Shown here: in pieces, positions 34,711 through 48,100 of the stretch | Numbering within the stretch: position 1 is the first letter of the stretch | Layout of the letters: every line of letters begins with the position of its first letter | Assembly (NCBI GenBank): GCA_003049485.1 | Contig: PYST01000177.1 | Location: 1-64,000 of the forward strand | Direction of reading: 5' to 3' | Source: Ophioceras dolichostomum | Lineage: Eukaryota; Ascomycota; Sordariomycetes; Magnaporthales; Ophioceraceae | Length of the DNA: 64,000 bases | Translations under genes and position numbers: made by a program | The notes under the pieces: model-generated | Database searches by the model: none | The model's input: the letters and a program-made list of their open reading frames with translations, nothing else | Told to the model about the DNA's origin: nothing

Positions 34711-37700
34711 CCACAATGATGGTCCATCGAAAACGCCTCAGCCGGTACCTGCAACTGCAGCAAACATGGATGTACATACCATCCACACTAGCGGCCGCGG
34801 GCGGCGAACCTCACTGGCCGCACAGACGACGAGAATGCTGGAGGAGGGGGGGATGGTCCGGCTCTGATCGCAGGGCCTCCCGCGCACACTGGCGGCGCCG
34901 ATGTGAGGTGGTAGTGGGAGCAAGCAGAGTGGCCCCAAAGGTGGTGTGGCGTCGACGACGGTGCGCCGCCCAGGGGTGCGCCGCCAAAGGTTGCGTCGAG
35001 GATGGTGGGTGTGGGGGAAATGTTCCTGGAACGGGACGATATTGGCTCGTGGCCCAGCTTCTGGGCGTTGGAGAACGAGCATCTGAGATTTCTCCCTCTA
35101 AGGTATGTGAATCCCTACCTATGTACCATTCTCCTCAAAGTAAGTACCTCGCGCTGCATCGGCGCCCACGAAGTTCCCGGCCGCAGCATCTTCCTCGTCT
35201 TCCAACTCCTGCTCCCTTTCTCTCGAGCCTTCGCATCTGCCTGCCTGCGTGCCCTGCAAGGCTGGGTAGGGTCCAGAGGATACAAGAAGTATTGCGGTGA
35301 GCCACGTCATTGGCTCTCGGTCAATTTACTGCACGGAAGATGTACAGAAGCAGTAGTAGCTCCGGTGCTCACTGTTTGCCTGGGGACTTGCGATGTACCT
35401 GCGAGGTGCCCGTATCACAGGTTGGGATACCTTGGATGGGGAGGGAGGGAGGTCATCTGAAGGCACCATCAATGTCGCGTAGCTGACTGGATGAAGGGCA
35501 AGGGGAGGCCACATCGTGGCTTGCAGCCACTCGGGCAGAACAGGGGGGCATTGGTTGTCATTGGTGTGGCCATCGGAGCGCAGGGGGCCCTGCTCTCCGA
35601 GCTGACCGATCATGATCGCAGCTCCGTCAGTGGTCACTTCCCCTCAGTGCCCTATGCATACATGCCAAAATCTCAGAGCCGGGAGGGATAGCCAAATTCT
35701 TCCTCAAGATAGCGATGAGGAATTGGCTCTCCAATGGCTCTCTAACGGCTCTGTCTCGCCCTAGAAAGTTGTCCATGACAATGATGAGCAACTCATCAGT
35801 CTACAGTTGCCTCTGTGTTTTCATCACAAGAATTGGCTGGTATCAGCGTGGCATCAAATGCTTTTTATTTTTTTTCTCTGTTTCTCTCAGGGCTCGGCGA
35901 CCAGGTGCAGGTGCGATCAAAAATTGGGAAAGCTGGGAATCCATGCCACCCTGACGACAGGGGCTGATGTCTTCTTCTCCCAGGGTCTCTCTCGTTATTG
36001 GTCCGAGAACGACCAAATCAGATATAAGATCCACCCTCCCAATTGTGCGGACAATAGTCCGGTAGTGGTCAGGTCAACGCACATGATGACTACGATGATG
36101 ATCGATCATCCTATCTTGACTCTTTGGAGGGATGAAAAAAAAGTTTATTCCTCTGACCATAAAGTTATGAGAACAGCAAGCAGTTTTCAGGAGGGATGCG
36201 GCCGCTCCCTCCTCTCCCGCTTCTCCTCTTCTCACCATCCCCTCCCTCCGTGGTTGATAAGTGCCCTGATAACCTCACTAGTTCCTGCCCGCATCGGCTT
36301 GTCATTGGCTCCTCGTGGAGAGAGCCGTTTTCAGCTCTGGTCATCCCGCATACGGCCTTTCCAGATCGGGGATGAACCGCCTCGGGAACCAGCGACTAAT
36401 ATATTTTTCTTTCCTTTTTTCCCCCTTATTTTTTATTTTATTTATTTTTTTTTTTTGCGATGTAGCGTCCGGCCCCTCACCACCGCTGCCATCACAATCC
36501 TCCAACTCGTTGGACTGGGTCTGGACCGACTGGACTGTGCCGTTCTTGTCATTGCTCATGATCTGTCTCTCCACAGTGACGGCGACCCAAGGAAAGGGTT
36601 GCAAGCAGACTAGCCGCCGTAAGGCTGGAAAGGAAGAAGGACCGACAACGGTCGATCTATCTGAGCAGCATCAAGCCGTTTTCCATCAAATGCTTTCGGC
36701 TCTTGCAGAATAGTGGCAGTAGGTAAGCCGGAAGTATAGACATACGTTCCGTGAAATCAGTTTGTTGTACATACCTCACTCTCTGGAAGCATCAATTTTG
36801 AACGGGGAGCAAAGTCTGGCATAACGCATGGGATATTTTCAGGTCCAGTTAAGGTTTGGGCTAAGCTCAGGATTCCGGGATGGCTTCCGGTAAAACGGTG
36901 TTAAATTGCGTCTGTCTGACTGACCTACCTGCCTTTTGATTGATTTTATTTGTGTTCCAGTTGGAGGAGAGACATATTTGAGATCACCACTTTTTCGGGG
37001 CTGATGTTAGTCGGGGGCTGTTGCGGAGAGTTTCACTCCCTGCGCCTTTTGCTCTCCTTGTCTTTTTAGATTCTGATATTCGTCCTTCTCGTGCTCGTGA
37101 TGAGCGGTACAAGCGCAGCTGGGTACATGAGGGATGGCTGGAAGCAAGGCACAGACCCAAGTACCAACTCCTAATAATAAAAGCACGGGACGTTCCACGG
37201 CGTTCCACAGCGTTTTAGCATGCTGCGACAGCGGACACCGGCAGGTCCCCGACAGACGACGGACAAACACCTCTCGCAACTATTTTTTGTTTTCTGTTTT
37301 CTGGACTCGAGAATCCTGCTGTTGTTCAACATGATCGGTGATCTACCACCCCTTGTCTCTGTGCTCCATCGGGAAGTTGTCTTTTATTGTCAAACCTCTG
37401 CCTGTCGCAAAACTCCTGTTGCAATCGCAGGGAGGCAAAAAAAGAAAGTCCTCCCGTCCTGACATCATATGTCCAGTCGCAAGAGGATTTAAAAAAAAAA
37501 GCGAAAGAACAAACGATGCGGCGCAGGCTCGTCTTTTCAGGGGCCATCACTCAGCGCTCACTCGTCATTCGTCATCTAGCCGCGCTGCATGTCGGATCAT
37601 CGGATCAGCCTCGGGGCTGGCTGGCCGTTCTGACTGGCCGTCTCAGACTATCCTCCGGATTTGGGGGTGGGAGCTTCGCCGCCCGGGAAAAGAGGGAGAG

Positions 37701-39968
37701 GGGAGGAGGGAATGTTTGTCCTCGGCTGTATCGATCGGGAACTGAGACGAACGAACTGGATTCTCAAGGACTCGAAAGGGGTACGCTTCCCACCACTTGC
37801 TTCTTCTCCGTTCTTCTCCGTTCGTCTCCAGGATGGTGTGTGGGAAGCACAAGAAACTCGAAGCGCCCTCGCCTCCCCTAGTTTCGTCATGGAGCGAGTG
37901 CCTGACCAACAGTATTCGTCTCGGGCGCTGGCTGGCTTGGGTGACTGACTGGTGACGGCGATGATGGTGTGTTGATCAAGGCTGTGTGGGGGCCAGAAAA
38001 GAATAACGAGAAGCAAGAAAATAGCACCGCCCCTCAATATACCTGCGATAGCGCCCTGCGGTGGCACACTCTGTGTTGCCCACACACCCACAGCCTTACC
38101 CAATATCTGCGACTCCGCGACCCGAGTCTGGGACATGGCGTTCGGTCGTGCGAGTTGAACTCCAACTTTTTTTCTTTTGTTCTTCTCCTTTGCTTTACCC
38201 CAAATACACTCCCGTCGAGTTTGCTCGTGAACAGCCATACTCGTACGAGTCGGACGGGAAGGGAAAACAGGGTTGGCTGTTTCTGTAGGCTGCCTTACCT
38301 GCAGGTATCCGACTGATGGCTGCAAAAGAAGAACCGACAAACTTCTTTCCAGGTTCTCCCGCAAACGCAACCCCCGCGTTGTCTCTGATCACCCACGCGA
38401 TTGGGACTGTTCGATTTTTCCGTGGTTGACTGACTAGTCGTTCGCTCCCCCTGGCCTGCGTTCCCGCATGGCAGTTCATGTCCATACGGACGTAGTACCT
38501 ACATGATGCCAACCTGGGATTGGATAGATTGCCTCCACGTGTTTGTCTCCAGTCGTGCTTCGCCCAGGCACCCACCCGTGAAAGATGGGGAATATATCTG
38601 CCCTGCCCCTTGCCGGAGCGATGTCGACCCGCGTCTGGTTGCGGACGGGAGGTGGGCGAAAGACTCTTTTCGTTTCGTGTCGAGTCCTGCAGTCCTGTCC
38701 TGTTGAGCATTCCCCTCCGTCGTCGCCTTCGTCGTCGTCTGTTTTTGGGTTCGGGCCCTCCAGCCACAGGAACCGAGCCGGTGTGACAGGTGTTTGTACA
38801 CCGAGAAACCGGGAACTACATCTTCTTTTCAGCGGTACCTAGGGGATACATACCTAGGTACATGTACGGAAGCGTTACTATCAGGCAGGCATACTTGCAT
38901 CAGCTGACAGATACAAGATACAAGATGCAAGTGCCAACGGTAGACGCTCGGAATAAACGACTTCCCCCCTGCATACTAGACATCGACTGCATCTCCAATG
39001 AAGGGACGTCATCGACATCGAGTCACCGAAACGATGCTGCAGAAATTCCCGAGGATCCAGGTAATGAGCGATGATCTTTGAGTCACATGTGAGGCATTTT
39101 TGTTCAGGCAACCAGGCTAGGTCGGTCGACATCGATGCCTCTTGGCTCAGCCTCTTTTGGTAAGCGAGAGGATGTGAGAGAAGGAACTTTTTTCTTCAGC
39201 CTTCTCAGCTCTGGCGCCGTAGGTAACCGGCACGGCACACCACCATGTGTAGGCCTAAAACAGAACAGAACAACATTTGTGTGCAAAATATGCCTTAGCT
39301 AGGCGATGATTCTCGACCATATCCCGTGTAATCATTCCCCTCATTCCCTGTTCCTGCCTGATCCTCACCACTCTCCTGCTTGGTCGAAGTGCTGATTGGA
39401 GCTACTAGTGGAGTCAGTTCCGGGAGGGAGCGAAGGAGGCTCACAGCGGAGTGAGCAACAGCCGTAGCGGGCCGCCCTCTCTCCATCCCAACGCCTAGAT
39501 GTGTGCAAGATGACGGCAGCAGTGAAGGCAGCTCAGACGCAGGGGGAAGAGGAGCGTTTGGTCATTTCTTTCCAATGATTCGTTAAAATTTCGTGCCTAT
39601 GTACAATAGAAGTGCCGGAACCAACCACACACAGCTACCAGTCAGTCGTTCATGGTCCCCGCCGCGGGAGCGTACCCCGAACTGGCACTGGGCTGGACAA
39701 AACAGGACACGACACAGCACGCCCCTATTTCACATGAAAGAGCTGACGGTGAGATATGACTGGCTGGTAGACAAAAATCGAAGGAAACGCCCCCTTCGCC
39801 GTGACTTGCTGCTGCTGCTGTTGCGTTGACAAAAAAATGACGTGATGAAATAGAAATAGAGAAATAAGCCCGACCCTAAGAAAAGAAAAATCGGTATCAC
39901 GGGAGGTACGGGCTGAAACGAGAACGGAGGATGGAGAACTTTTTTTTTTTCGTAACTTCTCGCTTCCT

Positions 39969-41172
39969 TCACCACCAGTCTCCCTGGTCGTGCATGGCGC
40001 GGGCGACCTTGACGAAGCCGGCGATGTTGCTTCCGGCCACCAGGCTGGGGAACTCGCCATCCTCGCTGGGGACGTACTCCTTGGCAGTCTTGACGCCGAT
40101 GTCGAAGGCGTTCTTCATGATGGTCTTGAGCTCAGAGTCGACCTTCTCGCGGGTCCATGCAAGACGCTGTTTGTGCAAGAATGTCTTGGTCAGCAAGAAT
40201 GTCTTCTGAGGTGGGCATTCATAATTTGCCCATTGATGTCCCTTTGGTAGGCACCGTGGGTAATTGAAACCCGAGTATGGGAGGTAGGTAGGTAGGTAAG
40301 GTAGGTCGGTAGGTACTTACAGAGCTGTTCTGACCCATCTCCAGACCCGAAACGGCGACACCACCGCAGTTGGCAGCCTTGCCGGGCGCGTACCAGACGG
40401 CGTCGCCCTTCCTCGCCTTCCGGTCGGCCTCGAACACGTCGATGGCGCCCTGCTCGCAGCCCATGTTGGAGCCCTCGGCGACGAACTTGGCGCCCGCCGC
40501 CACCAGGGCCTCGGCCTCCTCCCTGCTGACCTCGTTCTGGGTCGCGCAGGGGAGGGCGATGTCGACCTGCCCGACGTGGACCCAGGGCCGGGCGCCCTCG
40601 ATGTACTTGAGCTCCGTCTTGAACTCGGTCAGCGACTTGCGCGCGGCCTTGAGCGCCATGACGGCCTCGATGTCCTCTGGCGCGACCGACGCCTTGCCGC
40701 TGCCCTCGACGGCGACGAGCGCGCCCTTAGAGTCCGAGATCGACACCACGGTGCCGCCGAGCTCCATCACCTTGAGGGCCGCGTACTGCGCCACGTTGCC
40801 CGACCCCGAGATGGCCACGCGCTTGCCGGCCCAGCCGCCCGCGCCCGCGTACTCGAGCATGTGGCTGACGTAGTAGATGAGGCCGTACCCCGTGGCCTCG
40901 GGCCGGATCAGGCTGCCGCCCCAGTCGAGCCCCTTGCCGGTCAGGACGCCCTCGAAGCGGTTGCGCAGGCGGCGGTACGTGCCGAACAGGTAGCCGATCT
41001 CGCGCCCCCCCACGCCGATGTCGCCCGCCGGCACGTCGGTGTCGGCGCCGATGTGCTTGCTCAGCTCCGTCATGAAGGCGACGCAGAACCGGCGGATCTC
41101 GGCGTCCGACTTGCCCTTGGGGTCGAAGTCGGCGCCGCCTTTCGCGCCGCCCATCATGAGGCCCGTGAGCGC

Positions 41173-41205
<33 letters not shown>

Positions 41206-41572
41206 GAGGATCGACAGGTTGACCGTCGGGTGGAGCCGCAGGCCGCCCTTGTAGGGGCCCAGCACGGAGCTGAACTGGACTCGGTAGCCGCGGTTCACCT
41301 GCAGCGCGCCCGTGTCATCCTCCCACACCACCCGGAACTGGAGCACACGCTCGGGGATGGAGACCACCTTGAGGGCGGTCCGCAGCTCCGGGCTCTTCTC
41401 GAACAGAGTGCTGTGCTCGAGGGTGCTGGCCAGCTCTGGTTTTTAGAGGGGCACGTAAGTGTTAGTGTTCACCTTTGTTCTCTCTGAGAGCGGATCGTGT
41501 GGAAAGTGAGGCAGCGGGCAACTGACCATTGTAGGCCTGCTGGAACTCAGGCTCAACTGGGAGGTTAGCCAT
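39969..41572 (-). CDS. gdhA: NADP-specific glutamate dehydrogenase
   Basis: Exons 41572-41527, 41435-40321 and 40166-39969 encode 452 residues, near the 454 of the Neurospora am product. Its two introns sit at what I recall as the am positions (after codon 15 and before the last 65 or so residues). Motifs: GPYKGGLRLHP (about 75-85), GGAKGGADFDPKG (111-123, catalytic Lys region), PAGDIGVGGREIGY, the dinucleotide site SGSGNVAQYAALK (from about 225) and the C-terminal SLVAGSNIAGFVKVA. It makes glutamate from 2-oxoglutarate and ammonium with NADPH, the main assimilatory ammonium step in fungi. The second intron (154 nt) is filled by TACC/CTAC repeats starting at its splice donor. A TATA-like site lies about 175 bp upstream. 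Nitrogen control is expected but I did not identify specific sites. Confidence 0.97.
40281..40320. repeat. TAGG/GGTA tandem array inside GDH intron 2
   Basis: Repeated GGTA units beginning at the intron's 5' splice site (on the minus strand GTAAGTACCTACC). Related motifs occur widely in the intergenic DNA of this window. Confidence 0.75.
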
Positions 41573-44269
41573 GGTAAGGGGCTGTTGGGTTATGAGCCGA
41601 AGTCGAGGTGATCGAGGGGGATGGTATTACACAGGAGGCTAGATGGTGAGTGAGGGTCGCTGGGTATCAAGTGGGAAGAGAATTGGGATGGTTGAGTGAT
41701 GAAGAATGAAAGACGACGACCCACGAGAGGGAAGCGGCGATGTCTTTATAGTAGAACGAGGAGGAGGAGGGTGTGTGACGACGGGGCCGGGAGGGGTGGA
41801 AGGGGTGACCGCTGACTGACCTCATTCCTCCCGTGTTGTATCCCTCCAGAGGAAGGTTTCGGTCGAAATGGCCATTATTCGCTCATGCACTCATTCACTC
41901 CATTTTGGGTAGTCCTGGGTAGTCCACCAGAGCGGCTTCCCGTGTTGGTTGCGGTGAGCTTGAAAATGAATGGGATGGAGGGAACGAACGATGAAGGAGC
42001 TGTTAGTCGGCTGTGGGGGTACACTCCCTGGAGTCCATGGCCAGAGTTGCCCGAGTCAATGGGCAGATCTAGAGGTCCGGACTCGGCCAACCATAAGTCG
42101 TCCCTCAGAGAGACTTGTAAAATGTTTAGTCTGACCGACTCTGACTTTTTCTGGAGGGGCCGTCGGTTCCGTCAGGGCAGCCGCAAACAATCCTAGCCCG
42201 CCTTTCATCACAATGCAACAGACTGAATTGTAGTGGGCATTGATCAAGGGCAATTTCATGTCGGCTGTCTGTGTGGAGTATGTGGGATGCGGAGGACCTT
42301 CCTGATCTCACAGGCACAGGGAGGCACGAAGGTGGGATGTCGGGGGAAAGAGCTGAGAAGCAAAGTGGGGAGCTTGAGCTTCACGACTGTCGGAGTATCC
42401 GCTAGCGCCCGGGAGAGGGATGAGGGGCACTTGCTCATGCTCACGAACAGGCCTTCAACTTTGATACCGTCTCGCTTTTCTTGTCCCAATAGCACCCCGC
42501 AGAGCGTCTTAGTCCCCGTACTTTCCGTACACCCTCTCGAGATTGTCCTGCGGGCTTATCCCGAGGGCAGATCCCAAAACCTAAAGGACGCGCAGTTAAT
42601 TCACTCAGCTGAACTGGTCCCTATTCCCAGAACGGAGCAAATATCTCAAGCCTCCAAGCAAGCTGTGTATGTGTTTCTTTCCCTCACCGCACCGCGCATG
42701 TTTAATCTCGCAGCCCGGTTGGTTGTCATTCGCCAGTCGGAACGCGGCCATTCGCACAAACCACCCACATGCCACACTCGTGCAGCGTTTCCGTAAAGAG
42801 CGACTCGTCTGGACATATATCTGGAGACACGAAGCTTCGTCATCGAACCCCAGACCATGTCCACATGCAAGGGAGCAGTGATGATGTCGACACTCGACTC
42901 AGCTAGCACCACTCTTCCCCTCTCTGCCACTGCGAGGTATGGGAGAAAAAAACCCGCATGCGTGACACACCTCGCCATGAATGGCAGGCAAGCAGGGGAT
43001 GGAAAGACCCATTGAAGGCACGGCGGTATGCATGATGAACGCAGTCGGAAAGCATGCTGCAGTTGAATAGCGCCGGACGCGGATGGAGAATGGATGCGAG
43101 GACGCGGAACATCAGACAGGACCCTTGAACCCCGTTGCAAGTGCTGTGGTCCAGTGGCCCGCTATACCCGCTTCTCGCAAATCCCTTATCATCAGAAGCC
43201 CATTGGACGGCTGCGGAATCGCTGGCAGCATCTTTTTGATAATCTGCGCCTAACAGAAACAGGGCTGCCACTAGGAAAGCCACCTCGAGCACCTGTTTTA
43301 CCCCCAAGGCTTCCAGGGTAGGGCGGAGCGGCATGCCCGACCCGATCCAGGCACGCGGGGCGACAACGGAGGTTGGGGGGGAGGGGAGGAGCCACTGAAA
43401 ACTTCAGATCCCAAACACCACCTCAGCCATTATGATCATGATATTCTCCCAATACGGACCGACGAGAATTTCCAGGAGCGGCCGAGACGAAAACCCCGCG
43501 AGGAGAGGAGAGCGGCAGCACTGGGGTGGCCGGTTATTCCCTCAAAATTGAAACCCATCTCTTTCCACCTCGTCCCTCCCACCTTCTATTCCCAGCTCTT
43601 CCCAGCCTGTCCTGAGGCCGGTGTCGCTCATAGCTTGAGCTAGCAGCTCAATCTGGATCGTCCTATGTCAGGGACGGAATATTTGTGAGCCAATGAACGA
43701 ACCAATGACCGGCAAAGCCGATCATTGCTCAACTTCGTTTTGTCATTTGCTCCTCAAAAAAAATTCTGAAAAAAATTCTGCCTATTGCAACTCGAGCAGC
43801 CGCGTATTCCGACATCTGTTAGGCCTCTCCTGTCCCCGCTGCTGGTCGGATGAAGCTCGCCATTGTCGCTCTCTTTAGCCGAAGCCGAAGAGAGTGTTGG
43901 ATCGGTACGATATTCCAATAGAATACGGATGGACCGACCGACCGAGGGAGGTCTTTTTGGGCTGAGGTCTTCCAAAGTTGAAGAACCCCTCGATTTCCAC
44001 CCCCCAAACTCAGAGCCTCATGCAGTCAACCGTGCTTGTTCTCTGTGACAAGTCGTCTCTGATCGCAGCTGTCATACGCTTCAAAGCCCATGTCGTTGCT
44101 TCAAGGGACATACAGATTCGCACAGCAGCCGACAGGATACATGGTACACATGCTGTTTGTCTCCTGTCGCACGCGCCTGCTGCATGAGGCGTTGTGCTCC
44201 GTGATCTCTCTTGTGGCATCTCTACATAGGTAGGCATCGATCGAGGGGACTCCCTGCTCATCATCGCGA
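41573..44269. other. Upstream region of the NADP-GDH gene
   Basis: 2.7 kb without a supported gene. A minus-strand frame at 42903-43334 begins with a hydrophobic stretch but lacks any recognisable domain or splice support. AT-rich A runs occur at 43757-43780. The GDH promoter must be at the left end. Confidence 0.5.
41745..41750 (-). promoter_or_regulatory. Candidate TATA box of the NADP-GDH gene
   Basis: On the minus strand TATAAA (followed by GACATC) lies about 173-178 bp upstream of the start codon. The position would fit a leader of roughly 140 nt. Confidence 0.5.
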
Positions 44270-44640
44270 ACCTCTGCGTGTGGGGCGCGAGCCTCCCTGA
44301 GGAGTCCACAACCCGCGAACACGCGCGTGGTGGACTGCTTCCCCCTGCAACGCCCTGCTGGAGCATGCAGACGTCTTCGTGACCAACAACGGCTACGGCG
44401 GCGCGTTCTAGCATGCCGTGGCCGACGCGTGCCCGACCGTGCAGTGCGGCATCTCGGCCAAACGCCCGAGATTGGCCTGCGCACCGTCCACGCTGGTTTG
44501 GGGGTGCAGCCCATGACCGCGCAGCCGACCGATGAGGTGGCCGCCACGGTGGACGCCGTTCTGGGAGACCCGAAATACGCGGCTGATGCGGAGGAGCTAA
44601 GGAGGGAGGCGGAAGAGTCGATGCGTTGGGTGAGGTAGAG
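44270..44640 (+). pseudogene. Relic of a UDP-glycosyltransferase (MGT/GT1-like) C-terminus
   Basis: Three frame pieces together read as the donor-binding end of a GT1 glycosyltransferase. They are NTRVVDCFPL (about 44312-44342), CNALLEHADVFVTNNGYGGAF followed by an in-frame TAG at 44409-44411 and HAVADACPTVQCG, and, in a shifted frame, PEIGLRTVHAGLGV continuing to a stop at 44636-44638 with DEVAATVDAVLGDPKYA. The HADVFVTN-GYGG signature corresponds to the HADVFVTHGG-type motif of macrolide-glycosyltransferase-like enzymes. At least two frameshifts plus one stop make it non-functional. The rest of the gene is not recognisable upstream. It is close to the 3' end of the BRCT gene but unrelated to it. 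Confidence 0.72.
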
Positions 44641-45175
44641 AGGGAGGTGGAGAGGGAGGTGGAGAGGGAGGTGGAGAGGGAAGTGGAGAAGCTGTGGAAG
44701 AGGGTTTCTTGATAACACCGCGGTTGAGATATGAGAGAAGATATGCGTTAAGATTGTGCAAAGTCACTACGAGAAACAATTAGAGTATAGAGCAAAGACA
44801 CGACGAGTAGTTTTGATTGTAGGTCAATGATTCCTGGCTCATGAGTTTGTGCGTATCAGGCCTTATGATCAGCCGATCAGGCTTCCTATATGTCCTACCA
44901 AGTCGACCGCTCTCCAGAGAAGTCCGCTCAGATCCTTTTCTTGCCTCACGGTTTAAACCATCTGCCTGACTCTCCGATACAAATGCATTGCGCCCCAAGA
45001 AATGCAACGATGCCAAGAAAGAGAGAGAGAGAGAAAGGGGAAAAAAAGGCTAGAAAAGCTATATCCATAGCATGCGGCCACTGTGATCCATCCGTCTCCC
45101 GAGATATCCTTTACCATGGGATGTTTATGCTCCCTGTGCCCACTAGAAGGGCGGCTAGTATTATCACGGCCAACC
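44641..45175. other. Intergenic region, 3' flank of the BRCT gene
   Basis: Begins with three near-copies of GGAGGTGGAGAGG (44643-44690), then ordinary intergenic sequence. A purine run (45015-45050) may lie in the 3' untranslated region. No gene is seen. Confidence 0.55.
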
Positions 45176-48100
45176 TCACTCCTCCATCTCATCCGCCTCA
45201 ATGAGCCTCCCCAATATCAAGCTCTGAATGACAAGCTCGTCGCTCAGGGTACGGATCTTCTTAAGGGGAGTAGTGTCCGCCGCCGCCGCCGCCGCCGCCG
45301 CAGAAGCAGCAGTAGCCGCGCTAGCTCCTCCCCCTTTCTTTCGTTTCTTCCCCTCATTGTGCCCAGCACCACCACCAACCGCACTAGCAGCAGCAGTAGA
45401 AGTAACAGGGCCACCTCCCTCAAAAAGTGCATCCCTCTCCGCCTTACTCCCATCCAAATACACCCAATCATACGGCGGCCTCACAATCCCCCCCTCAGCA
45501 GCCTTCAGTCTCGCCCTCGCCTCATCCACGGTATGCACCCGGCTCAGCGTCGCGCCCAGCGCGCGCGCCAGGAACACGTACGCCATCTTCTTGGACTCCT
45601 CGGACTTCTTCATGACGACCAAGATGTTGCTGCCGCGGAGCAGGAGGGGGCGCCGCTCTACCACGGCCTGCAGGGACGCTGCTGCTGCTGCGGATGCGTC
45701 GGTCGCGGAGTAGTAGAGGGGCAGGTTGCGCGAGCGGATCGCGTCGCCCAGGAAGGAGGACTGGCCGGCGCAGAGGAGGTAGGGCTGCCAGTCCACGACG
45801 CGGGAGCGCGCGGTGCAGTCGGTCACCCACCGGGCGGAGAGGCAGGGCAGACCCAGGGCGAGGGCTTGCATGTATTTGGACTTGCGGGAGTGGCCGTCGG
45901 CGATGAGGGCGGCGAAACCGATGGTGCGCGCCGCGGGGGTGAGTTTGAAGTCGGGGGTGTCGTCCGTGGTGGTGGAGTGGGCGGAAGACCCCGAGGACGG
46001 GAGGTGATGGCCGGCGCTGGTACCGGTGCTGCCACGACGTCCTCCTCCTCCTCCGGTGGTGGGACTAGTGGCCGCGCTCTTGATGGGCGGGGTCTCGAAG
46101 AGCTCGTCGAATCCGTTGGCGAGCACCCGCCCGCCGGCCTGCTGGATCTTCTTACCCAAGGAGGCGACGGACTCTGTCTTGCCGTTGTATTCCACGCAGC
46201 CACCGTCGCTGCTCCGGTTGCCCTTCGTCGTCGTCGACTGGAATGAGATGGCGAAGACCATGCCCTGGAAGATCTTGTCGCCGCCAGCAGCGCCGCTAGG
46301 GGTGCTGCCGCTCTCTGCAAGATGTGCGGCGGCGGAGGATAGGCGTCCTAGCCTGGAGGTGCGGAGGTTGTGCTGCTCCACAGCCCTTGGTGTGGTGTCG
46401 GGGCGGGCTAGCTCGTCGGTCGAGTCGGGCGTCTGACGCGCTCGCTGCCTCGTGGAGCGTCTCGAAGGAGTGGATATGTTGAGTGTTGATGCTAGATCTG
46501 ATGCGCCGCGGCGGTGCGCTTTCGCATCGGCTGGAGACGAAGGGCGACCGTCGGGGGTTCCAACTTCATGGCTTACAGCAGACGTCTCGGTCGCAGGAGT
46601 GATCTCAGTCGAGACCACCGGTGTTGTGCCAAGGCTAGAAAGAGGCGATGTTAGACCAGGGAGCCGAGACCGCGTAGAGCTCGTGGGGGGTAGCGAGGTT
46701 GGTGGCTTGGCTTGGCCCCGACGAGGCTTAGCTCGAGTCCTCACTCCGGTGGACTCGGGTGGGAGGGAAGGCAGTTGTGGGGAGATCTGTGGGGTAGTGG
46801 CGGTCTCTGGCTCGTCTGCTGGGAACTCTGGGAGCGACTGCAGCCCAGCGGACCGTGCGCTTGATGATGAGGTATGCTTCGAAATTTGCGGCCTGGTAGT
46901 CACGGGAGGGCTAGTCTCCGGGATTGCCTCTCTGCTCGACGGTCTCGTGCCCCTAGGAGGGGGAGGGTCCTGGGAGTCGACGACGGAGATGGGATTCTGC
47001 ACATCACCACCGTCACGGGCCGTGCGACTCTCTTGCCTCTGGCCGACAGCCCGACTCGTTGACGGTGGCGGATAAGTCCGCGCCTTCTTGTTCGTAGAAG
47101 GGACCTCCACATCATCGTCATCGTCCTCGAGTGATCGCTTCCTGATGCGAGTGAAAGTGATGGATTTCAGCTTGTTGGTAGCTGCCGCCCTCTTGGAACG
47201 CACTCGCTCGCGTCGAGCAAGTTCCTCGTCGTCACTCCAGCCAAGGGAATTGCTTGGTGGCTCATCGATTGTTCGGAGCCGCTCGGACACCTCTTGTCGA
47301 CGCTGAGACTCCTCCATGGTCTCATATTGGTCCATAGGTTCCGGGAAGGCATGGCGCCGAGTGGCTGGTAGCATCTGTGAGGACTCCGGGACCACCTGCT
47401 CCTTGGAGGAGCGGCTGTCGACCGGCGTCGAGTCTCCATCCAAGCGAGAAGACGACGGGCCTGGCAGCGGCGGTGGACTTGACGTCAAAACAGCAGGGGA
47501 CGTGGTTCTCAAACCCGCGAGTCCATGAGCCTTCAGCGGGGAAGAGATGGCTAGGTTAGGGGAGACAAAATTATTGCCGAACAGGTCTGGAGATGGCCGC
47601 GAGGATGTCGGGCTAACACCGCGTGGGACCGTTGAAAACTGCGTCTGCTTGAACAGCTCCGAGGCCGGAACCAGCTGGCTCTTGTTGTTTTTCGCGAAGG
47701 GATTCGCAGGCGTCTCGGGCGGTGGCATGGGCCAATTCGCTGGGCCGGCATTTTCCGAGCCGAGGCCGAGGTTAACAGAGCCCTGCTCGGACTGCATGGA
47801 GGGTTGTGTGTCGCCATGTGAGGCATCGTAATGGAGCTTCACTGCATCGGTGTCGTCCTCATCAAGTATCCCGGATTCTTGAGACGGACTCCTTTCGGAG
47901 TCTAGATCCAGTGGGGCTGTCGATGGCAGTGAGCCACCTGCATGCTCTTCCTCCAAGTGCCGGTCATAACTCCGGCCCTCGTTGGATTGGGTTGTTGACT
48001 GGGTGCAACTCATCTTCGACTTCGGCTTCCGGCGTGCGGGTGCTGAGGCTGACGATTCATCTACCTTGGTAGCTTTTTCAGCACGTGGCTCACATGCTCC

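Larger units (their letters stand above)
34091..39968. other. Long gene-poor intergenic region (5.9 kb)
   Basis: No supported gene. It contains a TGTA tetranucleotide tract (34692-34710), GGTACCTA-type motifs near 34143-34170 and 38835-38860, and an A/T-rich patch with a long T run at 36405-36457. Open frames (up to 268 codons) overlap on both strands with low-complexity translation. A likely TATA element for the GMC fusion lies at 34136-34142. Confidence 0.55.

Noticed and set aside
35807..36613. A 268-codon plus-strand frame
   Set aside because: Low-complexity Phe/Leu-rich translation through the T-rich pocket; no domain, no supporting splice pattern.
42903..43334. A minus-strand frame with a hydrophobic start, possible small membrane protein
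   Set aside because: No conserved motif, weak composition and overlapping frames on the other strand; insufficient support.
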